Of a stretch of DNA of 64,000 bases, positions 1-12,840 are shown piece by piece (the stretch's first letter is position 1; each line of letters opens with the position of its first letter). This stretch comes from Pyrenopolyporus hunteri (taxonomy: Eukaryota > Ascomycota > Sordariomycetes > Xylariales > Hypoxylaceae). The DNA lies in NCBI GenBank assembly GCA_902806595.1, contig CADCXC010000037.1, positions 1,984,001-2,048,000 of the forward strand. The letters are read 5' to 3'. Position numbers and translations under genes: made by a program. A model generated the notes under the pieces. It was not told the DNA's origin, did not search any database, and saw nothing but the letters and a program-made list of their open reading frames with translations.

Positions 1-3000
1 AATTATATAATATTTAAAATTTATTTTTTAATTTATATTCGTTATAATAAAAAATAATTAATTAATTTTCTTTTCATTTAAATAAAATTTAAATAAATTA
101 TAACGTAATTTTATATTAATTACATTCGTAATAATATATCGCGTTTTAATTTTAATCGTGTCGCGTATATAAACGTTTATAAATTAAATAATATAAATTT
201 TAAAACGTATTATTAATTCGTTTTCGTTAATTAATTTAATAAATTTAATCGACGATTAATTAAATTTTCGTTTTTTATTTTATATATTAAATAAAAGTAA
301 ACGATTAATATTAAAAACGATATAATAAATCGAATTAATAAATATTTTAAAGTAATTATCGTTAATAAAATTTAATATAATAATAAAAACTTTTATAATA
401 TTATTTAATAAAAATAATATTTTTTTAATTAATAATAAATTAAATTAATTATATTCGATATTTTTTTATATTTTAAGTAATTTTAATCGTAAACGAACGT
501 TAAATTATTTCGATAAAATTATTTTTTCGATAATTAATATATTTATAATTTATTTATTTCGTAATGTAATTAATTTTAACCTTTTTTTTTACATCGTTTA
601 TTTAATTATTTTATTAACGTTTAAAAGCGAAATATTATTATCGATAAAATTTTTAATAAAATTAATTAAATTTTCGATAAAATTAATAATAATATTCGAA
701 GTTTTAAACGTTATAAAAATAAAATTTTATTTAAAAATATTAACGTTAAAATTATTTTAATTCGATATTAATAATAATTATAAAGATTTTAATTAAACTT
801 ATATTTATATTATAAATTTTAAATTTTAATAATAACGTAAAATTTCGACGTGTTTTTATGGTTTTTTTTAATAATAAGTTAAATAGTTTTAAAAGTTATT
901 TTTATTGTGGTTTTATTAACGAAGTTAAATTATAATCGATTTAAAAATTAATAATTATATTAAACGTAAAAATTTAATTTAACGGAAAGTTTTAATTAAA
1001 CGAATAAATATAATTTAATGGAAAGGGGTAATTAAATAAAAACGGAGTTATTTAATTTAAAAAAAGGAGGTTAATTAAATAAGGGGGTATTTTAATTTTT
1101 TTTATCGAAGAATAAATTTACGAACGTTCGAAATAACGTTTTAATTTTTTTTTATAAAATTAAGATTTTGTTTTTATATATAATTATATAAGTTTTATAT
1201 GTTTTACTTTTAATTATATTCCCTATAAAATTTTAAAACATATTATTTTTATTAAATAAATTATTTATCGTTATTTTTTTATAATCGATAATATTTATTA
1301 CTTTTATTTTAAATATTTATATTATTTTAACGTATTAAATAAATTTTATATATTTAATATATTTATAAATTATACGTTTATTAACTTTATATAAATTTAA
1401 AACGTTTCGTTTTAATTAATATTATAACGTAATTTTATTTAAATGTAAAAAAATCGAAACATTAATTGTTTTTAACGTAAATATTTATTAAATAACTTTA
1501 GGTTTTATATCGATTAAATTTATAATTTTTTATTATTTTAATCGATATTAATTTTTTTTTTACTTTATTATTTTTATTAATATATATATAAAAGTTATAA
1601 ATATATATATATATTTTAAGATAAACCGTATTATAAATTCGATTATAAATCGATTGAATTTTTTATAATTTAATATTTTTTTTTATTACGTTAAATTTTA
1701 AATTTATTTAAGTAAAAACCATTTTAAAGTTATATTCGATAGGTGGTTTATATTTTAATTACTTTTTTTCGATTATATTAATCTTCGATTATAAATTTTA
1801 AAACGGCGTATTTAAAAATAATTTATACGATAATAAAGTATTTCGGCCGTAAAATATGGCGTTTAAATTACTAAGTTATATAACGGGTAAATTATTTTAT
1901 AAAATAAAAAGTACTCCGTTAAAAAATATCGTAACCGTACCATTAAGTTAAATATTAAATAAAGTAATTAAATTTTTACGTAGGGGTTAGTGATTATTTA
2001 TAAAATTAATAATTAAAAGATAATAAAATTTATAATAAAAATAATAAATCTTACGATTTATTTCGAAATAAAATTTAAAAATTATTTTATATATTATTAT
2101 ATAATTAAAATTATTTTCGTAAAACTCGAAATATATAACGTTTTTCGATATTATTAAAAGATAAATAATAATGTATAATATAAAATAATAATAAAGTAAA
2201 AATTAAAATAAATAAAAAAACGATTTTTTTTAATATTTAATTTATTAAATTTATAAAAAAAATATCGAAATTATAACTTTTTAATAAATATATAAATAAT
2301 ATAATTAATAATTATAAAAGTTAAAATATATATTTTATTTTTTATATATATAAAATCGTTATTTTACGTGTTTTTATAAGTTAAATTAAAAAGTAATTTA
2401 CGTTAATTAATTAATTTTACATTAAAATTTATCGATTTTAATTATAATATCGAAGTAAAAACGTACCGTAAAAACTTTACATTAAAAACGATAAATAAAT
2501 TTTTACGAAAAAAATATATAAACTTATCGAATGTTTAACGATTTAATTATACTTAAATATATTTTAATATTATAATCGAATGTAAACTTATTCGAAAAAA
2601 TTAACGAAAAAGATTAAAATATTATTATATATATTAATAGGTTAATTTTATAAAATATAATAATATAAATTAAACGTAATTTTATAATTTAAAAAAAGTT
2701 TAAATTTTCCTTTTTATTATAACGTTAAATATATAATTAATTAATTAAATATATTTAAATATAATAATAAAATTATAATAATAAAATCGTAAAATTATTT
2801 ATAAATAAATGCGTTTTAATATATATACGTATAATAAATAAAGGATATGTAAATTTTATTTATAATTATATTAATAATGTTTATATAATTTAAAAAAAAA
2901 GTTCGAAAATTTATATATTATTATTTATATAATTTTATTTAAATATATATCGAACTTTATATAATTATTTTTTTATTATAACGTTGTTTATAAAAGTAAT

Positions 3001-6000
3001 TATAAATTAACGAAATATTTCGATAAATTAATATAATAATTAATTTATTATACCGAAATTAAATTAATAAAATTTTATATATTATACTTTTTATATATTA
3101 AATATATATTATAAAAAACTTTTATAAAAAAGTAATATTTTATAAAAATTATTATAAAATTATTTATATTAAATATATTTTTAATAGATATATAAACCGA
3201 CATATATTATTTTAAGTGACCGTTAATAAACATTTATTACTAATCGTTTTAAAAAGTTTTACGTATTTTTAAAATTAAAAAATTTTTTTTATATGCTTCG
3301 ATAAATATTTTTTTTTCGATAACATCGAAAGGCGTTATACGTTTTAATTTTAGTTTCGAGTTTTTCATTAAAATAATAACGATTCGAAAGTAAATACGTT
3401 TTATTAAAACCGACTTATTATTATAACTAAATTAAAATTTAAAACTTTACTATATCGTATATATATAAAAAGTTTTAATTTTAAAAAAAAGTTAATTTTA
3501 TATAATAATAAACGATAAATGTTTTATATATATCCCGTAAAATTTATATTATATTTAATATAGATAATAATAATTATATTAATTAAATAAATCGATATTA
3601 ATAATACGAAAATTTATATTTTATAAATTTTAACATATCTATTTATTTATAAAATTATTTATATTTTAATATAATGTTAAAATTGTTTTAAACTATTATA
3701 CGTTAATTTAAAATTTAAATAATTATTTAAAAAAATTAAATTATTCGATGATATTTAATAGATAGAAATTTTTAAAACGAAATATTATAAAAATTTCGAA
3801 AGGAATATAACATTATTATTAACCGGCGGTTTTTTTAACGATACTTTAATAAATAAAATATTTATAAAAATGAATTAAATATAAATAATGTTAAAAAAGG
3901 AATTTTTAAATTTTTTAATATCGGGTTTTTATATATTTAAATTATTAATTATTTAAAATTTAAAAAGCTTAAGATTAATTTATTTTTACGGTTTTTATAA
4001 CGTAAATTACGATAATAAAGAAAATATCGATATAATTCGATGTTTTATATCGAAGAATTCGTTTAATTTATACGTTATTTTTTTTACGAAAAAAAACTTC
4101 GTAATAATAAAATTTTACTTCGATTCGATTAATAAAACTTTAATATTAATAAGGTGTTTTTTATTTATATTAAAATCGAAAATAATATAAAAAGAAAAAT
4201 TAATAACTTAATCGAACGAGTATATAATATATTTAAAATATACGAGTTTTTTAAAAATTATAAATAAGTTTTAAACGCTTTCGAAAATTTAAAAAAAGAT
4301 AATATTTTTAAACATATTCGTTAAAATATTTAATTCTTAATTACGAAAAATATGATTTATATTATATATCGATAATTTTACTCGAAAATTATATAATAAC
4401 GAATTAACGATAAATTAAACGTAAAATAAAAAACGCGTAAAAAATTTATAATTTCGAAATTTAATTATATTTAATTTATAAATAAATATTATAAATTAAA
4501 TTTTATTAAATTCGAAATTTACGTATATATTAACGTGTATTTTCGTAAAATATTATAAATTAATGTAAATAAATATAACCTTCGATTTTTAAATATATTA
4601 AATTAATTTTTTTTTATTATTTTCGAGTTAAAAATTTAATTATAATATACGCGAATAAATTATAAAATCGAAACCCCTTTTATAATTTAAATGTAATTTT
4701 AATTAATTATAATTTAAAAATCGTTAATAGTTATATAAAATTCGAATAAAATTAAAAAGATTAAAATATAAAATTATCGAATTTTAGATTTATATAAATA
4801 AAGAATAAATAAGTAAAATTAAAAAATCGAATAATAATAATTATAATTATTAATTAATATAACTTCGCATTAAATTATACGTATTAAAAAATGTAATTAT
4901 TTTTATTTTTTTTTTTTTTTTATAATTAATAATTTTAAAATTATTTCGATAAATTTTATAAAATTTAATTATTCGATAAAAGGAATTTAATTAATTAAGT
5001 CGCGTTATATATTATATATAAAAATATAATAAAATAAAAAGTTATCGATTTCGTATATTAATGAAATAATTATTATATTAAATTTTAATTAAATAAAAAT
5101 TATATTATCATTAATTATATAAATATAATATAATTAAATTTAAAAGAAATTAATGTAAAAAATTACGTTATAAATTTAAAATACGACCCTAAATTAATAT
5201 AATTAATATAAAAAATAAAAAAACCATTAATCGAATACGATTTTAACGGTTTTTTAACATTAAAAACGTAACGATTATATAATAAATAATTTATAATTTA
5301 TTTATTAAAATTTATTAACGATGTAACGTATTTTTATATGTAAAATTATATAACTTTAAAAAAATATTTCGAATAATATATAATTAAAAATCGAAAATTA
5401 AAGTTAAAATTTAATAAAATTTTAAATAGCGGGTTTTTATAATATAAATAATAATTAAAATTATATAAAAAAAATATAAATATTATTTAAATAAACGTAT
5501 TTAAAAACGAAGATATAAATATAATATAATTTAATATAAATATTTATAAAGTTTAATAAAAAATATATTAATTAATATTTAATTATTTTAAAATAAATTA
5601 TATAAAAATAACTTAAAAGATTTTTCCTACGAAAGATATAATTACCCCGTATTAAAAAGGTATAAAAAGTAAAAAAATAAAATTTTATTTAAAAAATATA
5701 AAAGTATAATATTCGTATAATTATATATATTAAAATAAATACGATAATAAAATTAATAAAAATTATAAATATTATAAAATTATAATAAAAAATTGTAAAA
5801 AACGTTATAAAAAAAGTTATAAAAAAGGTTATAAGGTAAAATTACGATATTAAATCGTAAAAAAAACCGTAAAAGAAAATTATAATTATTTTATTATAAA
5901 TATATATTAAATATTTTAATTAATAATTAACATATATATTTAAATTAAAAGTTAAAAGTAATTAAATAATTCGTATAAAAATATAATTATTTTTTTTATT

Positions 6001-6859
6001 ATATAATTAATTTTATTATAATAATAAAAAATATAATAAGGGATTTTAATAAAAAATTATATTATATTTCGTTAAAATTATAGTTAAAAGTATTTCGATA
6101 AAAACGTATTATTTAATATTTTATATAAATTTACGATAAAAAAATTAAAGTTAATAATAACTTAGTTTTATTTTTATTAATTAAATATATATTAATTTAA
6201 TATTTAATTAAATGTTTTTCGTATAATAATTATTAATATTTTATAAATATATATATATTTACGTATATAAAAAGTCGTTTAATATACGTAAATATATACG
6301 TATATATTATTTTAAAAATTTAAATAAAAAATTTAATAATTATTTTATTATTTTAATTATAATTTTATATATTTACCTTAAATATTTAAATATATATAAA
6401 ACGAAATAATAAAATTATATTTAAATTTATTATCGATTATTCGATTTTATTTAAAAAAATTTTAAAATATATTTTAATTTTTTTTTTTAAATAAAAAAGA
6501 ATTTAATTACGTAAAAATTCACGAGTTACATTTTTTACGTTATATAAATTATACGTTACGTTAATAAACTACGTATATATTACGTTAAACGATTTATATT
6601 ACGCGTTTATTTAATTAATTAAGCCGTTTTATTAAACGTTATATTATTATATTTAAAATTATTTACATTTTAATAAGTAATTTTATTAATTAAATTAATT
6701 TAATTAAATAAATCGAATTAAATAAATTTATATAAAAAATTCGAATTATATAAATTTAATTATATAAATTTAATTTTAATTTAACGTATAATTTTATTTA
6801 AAAAATTCGAATCGAATAAATTTAATTATATATATTTAATTATATAAATTTATATTAAA

Positions 6860-7130
6860 TAAATAAAAAGTCGTTAATTAATAATCGAAAAATTATTATA
6901 TAATCGTATAATAAAAAATATAAAAATAAGTAAAATTAATTAAATTATATATATATAAAAATTATAAATAAATTAACTTCGTATTAATCGATATTTATAT
7001 TATTTTTAAAAGTTTATATTTTAAATATTTATTACGTAAAGTAATAAAACATTTAATAAAAATATATTTATTATTATTATCGTTACGATAAATATTTTAA
7101 TATAAAATTATATTATTATAATTTAATTAT
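6860..7130 (+). repeat. Dispersed mutated repeat, copy A
   Basis: About 270 bp that match 9,690-9,965 in the same orientation with scattered transition-type differences, and 10,470-10,735 in the opposite orientation. Shared landmarks are a run of the type CGTTAATTAATAATCG, the TCGTATAATAA half of a palindrome, and a TTTATTATTATTATCG stretch near the end. Multiple diverged copies in both orientations are what RIP needs and what a transposon terminal repeat would leave. Confidence 0.7.
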
Positions 7131-7212
7131 ATAAATTTAATTTTAATTCGACGTATTTTTCGTAATATTTTTCGAAGAATTTTTTAAATTATATATTTAA
7201 AATTAAATATAA

Positions 7213-7802
7213 AAAAGTTATACGAATAAATTTTTACGACGGTTTTTTCGAAAAGTAGTATAGGGTGGTATAGGGTAAATTTTCGCGACGGTTTTTTTAA
7301 AAATAATATAAGGTGGATTTTTACGACGGTTTTTTTAAAAAGTAATATAAAATGGTATAAAGTAAATTTTCGCGACGGTTTTTTTAAAAGTAATATAAAG
7401 TGGACTTTTACGACGGTTTTTTCGAAAAATAATATAGGGTAATATAAGGTAAATTTTCGTAACGGTTTTTTTAAAAATGGTATAAAGTAGGTTTTCGCGA
7501 CGGTTTTTTCGAAAAATAATATAGGGTGGTATAGGGTAAATTTTCGCGACGGTTTTTTTAAAGGTAATATAGGGTAGATTTTCGCGACGGTTTTTTCGAA
7601 AAGTAATATAAGGTAATATAGGGTAGATTTTCGCGACGGTTTTTTTAAAAGTAATATAGGGTGGATTTTCGTAACGGTTTTTTTAAAAAATAATATAAAA
7701 TAATATAGGGTAAACTTTCGCGACGGTTTTTTTAAAGGTAATATAAAATAATATAAGGTGGATTTTCGCGACGGTTTTTTTAAAAATAATATAAAATAAG
7801 TT
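7213..7802 (+). repeat. Minisatellite with alternating short and long units
   Basis: About 13 tandem units built on a core TTTTCGCGACGGTTTTTTT followed by AATATAGGGTGG-like DNA. Units of about 38-39 bp carry one TATAGGGT segment and mostly alternate with units of about 47-49 bp that carry two, giving a higher-order period near 87 bp. Every C in the array is in CpG, while GGG and TGG runs survive, so the array is strongly strand-asymmetric. No coding potential. Confidence 0.85.
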
Positions 7803-9689
7803 TTTATAAAAGTTAAAAAATATTATAAAAATTATATTAAAAATTATATAATTATAAAAATAGTCGTAAAATTTATAAAAAATTAAAATTCGAAAAACCG
7901 CGATTTTACATAAATAAATAAATAACGAAATTATTTTTCGATTTATTAACGATTATTTAATAAAACGAAAATTTATTTAATTATTCGAATGTATAATTAT
8001 ATAATCTACATTTAAAATTTAATTTTATTATTCGATCGACGTTTATTATTTTAATTAAATAAATAAATATTTTATTTATTTTTTTTTATTTATTATTTTA
8101 TTATTTAAAAATAAAATTTTAAATTTTATTATTTTTTACGATTAAACCGTTCGTACGATTTTATATTATTAATATTAAATCGATTAAACTTTTTTTATTA
8201 TATGTTTTTATTTATTATTTCGAATATTTTAACGCGTATTAATTTTTTTTAAAGTTTTTTACGTTAAATATTAATAGCGTCGATTACGATTTAATGTATT
8301 ATATTTATTATATAATAATCGATAATATTTAAATTATCGAAAATAACGTAAATCGTTTTTATTTTAATATATTTAATAAAATAAATAATTTACGATTTAT
8401 TCGATTTAATAATAATATTTTATTTAATAGGAAATATTAATTTTACGTTTTTTAATTTTTCGACGATTTTATAAATATATTATAATTTATTAATATTATT
8501 TTTATTATTATTATTATATATTAATTACCGAATATAAATTTTTATTTAATTACTTTAAGTTTCGATTATTAAATATTTTTTTATAATAATTTACTTTTAT
8601 TTTAATAAAATTTCGATATTTTATTTATTTTCGATTATAAAGTTTAATATTTAAAAATAAAAAAACGGGAAAATACGGTAAATTACGACGAATGTTACTA
8701 AATTACGTAAGTTTTTTACGGTTACGAATAAATTTATTTCGTTTTTAAAAAATAAGAATTTTAATTCGATTATAATAAGATAAATATTTACGGTTAAATA
8801 ATAATATTTTTTATATAAAATATTAATAATATTATTTTTTTTCGTGTTAATATTTATAATATATTCGACGTAAAAAAATTTATATTAATTTTTAAATTAA
8901 AAAATAACGGTTACGTATTAATATTTTATATATTTTATACGTTACGATTATTATATAAATAAAAAATTTTATTTTATAATAAAGAAATTTATTAAATTTA
9001 CGGTGTTAATTTTAAATATTTATTTATTCGATTTATATAAATTATTTTTAATAATAAAATTACGCGACTTTTTAAATTTTCGAAAACGAAACGATTTATA
9101 TTTTTTATTTTTTAAAATATTAATAATAGCGATAATTTAATTATAAAAATTATAGTTATATTTTTTATTACGAATATCCTTCGATTTTTTAAAAACGAAT
9201 CTTTTATTTTTAAAAAATGTTTTTATTTTTAAATTAACGATTACGATTACAATAATAATAATAATTTTAACGACGTCGAAAATAAATTTTATTAATATTA
9301 TTTTATTAATAAAAGGATTATAATTTATTAAAATAATAAAAATTATAGTTTTTTATTTAACGATAATAATAATAATAACGAATTTAAAAAAGGTTATTTC
9401 GCGGTTAAAAGTAAAATATTTCGGTTATTTAAATCGGTTAATAATGTTATAAATAATAATAATAATATAAATAATAAAAGTAATAACGTTAATTTAAAAA
9501 TTTATAATATTAATTTAAAATAAATTATTTCTTTTAAATATATAAGATAATATTAAGTTATCGATACGATATAAATAATATAAATAATAAGTATAAATAC
9601 GTAAATAAATAATAATATATATGGTAAAAATAAGTACGATAATAATAATAATATAATGATAATAATAATAACGACGATAATTATAATTA

Positions 9690-9965
9690 TTAAACGGATA
9701 AAAAATCGTTAATAAATAATTAAAAAGTTATTATACGATCGTATAATAAAAAATACGAAATAAAGTAAATTAATTAAATTATATATATTTAAAAATTATA
9801 AATAAGTTAATTTCGTATTAATTAATATTTATATTTATTTTAAAAGTATATACCTTAAGTTTTCGTTACGTAAAACAATAAAACATTTAATAAAAATATA
9901 TTTATTATTATTATTATTACGGTAAATATTTTAATATAAAATTATATTATTATAATAATTTTAAT
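9690..9965 (+). repeat. Dispersed mutated repeat, copy B
   Basis: Direct copy of 6,860-7,130 and inverted copy of 10,470-10,735. It contains a perfect 22 bp palindrome at 9,728-9,749 with centre CGATCG and half-site TTATTATACGA. Copy B and the inverted copy C could fold into a long hairpin with a loop of about 500 bp. Confidence 0.7.
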
Positions 9966-10329
9966 ATTTTATATTTATATTAATTTTTAAATCGTTATTT
10001 ATATCGTCGTTTATATTATCGTTTATATTATTATTTTCGATATTTATTTTAATATATAAATATATTTTATATAAAATTATTTAAATTATATAACGACGCG
10101 ATAAATCCTCGTAAAATACTTTATTTTAATTTTATTAGTTTTATAATATTATAAGGCGGAATTTAAATATTAAAAATTAATTATATTAATTTTATAAAAA
10201 ATTAAAAAAAAAAAATTAAAAAGTAATTCGAAAACTTACGGTTTAATATATATATAACGTAACGAATTACTTCGTATTTTATTATTTTATAAAATTAAAA
10301 TATAACGAAGTTAATAAATTTAATAAAAT

Positions 10330-10985
10330 TTAATATAACGCGTAATATTAAAAATTAAAAATTAAATTTTATTAATGTTATATATATATATAAAAAAAAA
10401 AAAAAAAATTAAACCGCGGTTTTATATATAAATTTCGACGGCGTATTCGATCGAAGTTTTAATATTAATGTAATAATATAATTTAATATTAAAGTATTTA
10501 TTATAACGATAATAATAATAAATATGTTTTTATTAAATGTTTTATCGTTTTATACGATAGGAATTTAAAATATAAACTTTTAAAAAAAATATAAATATTA
10601 ATTAATACGAAATTAATTTATTTATAATTTTTATATATATATATAATTTAATTAATTTTTTTTATTTTTATATTTCCTATTATACGATCGTATAATAACT
10701 TTTCGATTATTAATTAACGATTTTTTATTTATTTAATATTAATTTATAATCGTATAATAACTTTTCGATTATTAATTAACGATTTATTATAATTTAATAT
10801 AATAAGTTTAACCTTATTAAATAATCGACATTAAGTTTTTAATTAGATGTATCGTCGAAATTTAAATATAAAACCGCGGTTTTTCGAACCGCGATTTAAT
10901 TTTTTTTTTTTTTTTTTATAACATTAATAAAATTTTATTTTTAATTTTTAATATCCCGCGTTATATTACGACCTTTTATTTATTT
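10330..10985. repeat. Inverted-repeat element enclosing copy C
   Basis: The left arm, about 10,330-10,440, includes ATTAAAAATTAAAAATT, a long A run and AACCGCGG. It is matched in reverse complement by about 10,868-10,975 on the right, with the same CCGCGG-like end, a T run and AATTTTTAATTTTTAAT. Between the arms lies copy C (10,470-10,735), an inverted copy of the 9,690 repeat with a 20 bp palindrome at 10,678-10,697, plus a short tandem duplication of about 35 bp near 10,697 and 10,751. This looks like nested or folded-back transposon ends, possibly a mutated TIR element; no transposase is visible. Confidence 0.6.
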
Positions 10986-12607
10986 AATAATCGATTATTT
11001 AATAAAGTTAAATTAATTATATCGAATTATAATATTTATTATTTATTAATTTAATTAACTTTTATAAAAAAAAATATTAAAATATAATAAATTAAATTTT
11101 ATATTTTTAAATTTATAATGTATATAATCGTAATAATAATTATTTTTAAAATATATTTCGAGATTATTAAAAGTTTATTTCGAATTTAACTTTTTTTTTA
11201 AAAAAACTAAACGAATTTATTTAAATTTTAAAATAATTACGCCGTAAGTTTTAATTTTATAAATTATATTATATATTTAATAAAAAAGTATAAATTATAT
11301 TAAATAAACGTTAATTAATTAATTAATTATTTAAACGCGCCGTTTATTTATTTTCCCTTTTAATTTATTTTTTTATAATAACATTTATTAATTTTTAATA
11401 AAAATATATTTAATAAATATTATTATATAATATTTAATTTTATAATTATATATTTATATTATTTTAAAATATAATATATTAATTATTATATTTTAATATT
11501 TTTTTTTATAAAAGAATGATTCGATCGATAAATAATATAAAAAGTTATTTACGTTATAAATAATTTTTTTATTTAAAAGGATTTATTATTTAACTTTTAA
11601 TTCGATTATATTATAATTATGTAATTTTATAAATTAATATTATTTTTTATAAATTAACTTTTATTAATTATAAAAATTTCGAATATAATATTATATTTTT
11701 TTTTAATTTAATGTTAATTAATTTTAACGAAAAAAGGTTTAATAATAAACGTAGCGTTATTTATAATTAATTTTAATAATAAAAGTACTTTTTTTTTTTA
11801 AAAAAAACGTTATTAATTAAATTTATATTAAATAATATAATTTTATTTTAATTTTATTAAAGGGAAGATATTTATTATTATTTTAAATTTAAATTTAATA
11901 ATGCGACGTAAATCGTAATATTTCGGTTATAATATTTAAAATAACGATAATATTTTCGCTTTTTTTTTCCTTTTTTTTTCGAAATTTTTAATTTTATATT
12001 AAATGGGAATAATAAAACGAATAAACTTCGATAATTATTAATTAAATTAAATAATTATTTAATTTATTTATAATTTTAAATATATAAAAATACGATTAAA
12101 TACGTATGTTAATTTAAATTTAAATATTTTTTTTATAATTTTCGTATTTTTTATTAATAAATTTTAAAAATTATTAACGATAAATTAAAAAAAAAAAAAA
12201 AGAAAATTATTAAGTAATTTATAAATAGTAATATTTTTTTTTATTATTATAAATCGTTCGTTTAATTTTTAATATATAATTATTATAAAAATTTTTTATT
12301 AATTATATTTTATAATACGTAATTAATTAATATAACGAAATCGAATATTTAAGTTATTTTTTAAAGTTTAAAATTTAAATTTAAATATATATTTAATAAG
12401 ATATTTATTATTTTTATAAATATTAATTACGTTTATATAATTATTTTTAATAATGGAAATAAATGTAAACGAATTCGATTCGAATAATTGTATTAAATTA
12501 ATAAAATTACGAAGCGATGGTTTTTTTATAAGTTTAATTTTATTAATGGAAATAAAATTATTATTTCGAATACGTTTTTTTTCGCGGTTATTATTAAAAT
12601 TAATTAA

Positions 12608-12840
12608 ATTTTTATATTTTTTAAATTTTAATTTATAATAAATTAAATTTATAAAAGTTTGATTTTTTTTTAAAAAGTAGTTAATATCGAGATTATTATC
12701 GGTGTATTTACCGTTATTAAAATCGAATCGATTTTTATATTTTTTAAATTTTAATTTATAATAAATTAAATTTATAAAAATTCGATGTTTTTTTAAAGTA
12801 TTATTAATATCGAAGATATTTACGTTATTAATTTTATTAT
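12608..12840 (+). repeat. Short direct repeats in AT block
   Basis: A 49 bp segment at 12,608-12,656 is repeated without a difference at 12,731-12,779, an offset of 123 bp, and the flanks continue with partial similarity. The following 12,840-13,025 is a (TTATTA)/(TTTTTCG) low-complexity stretch. Open frames here arise because few stop codons fit the pattern on one strand; they encode only F/L/S-rich low-complexity peptide and I do not call them genes. Confidence 0.65.

Noticed and set aside
7213..7802. CRISPR array
   Set aside because: Units are directly tandem and degenerate throughout, with no unique spacers, in a eukaryotic genome.
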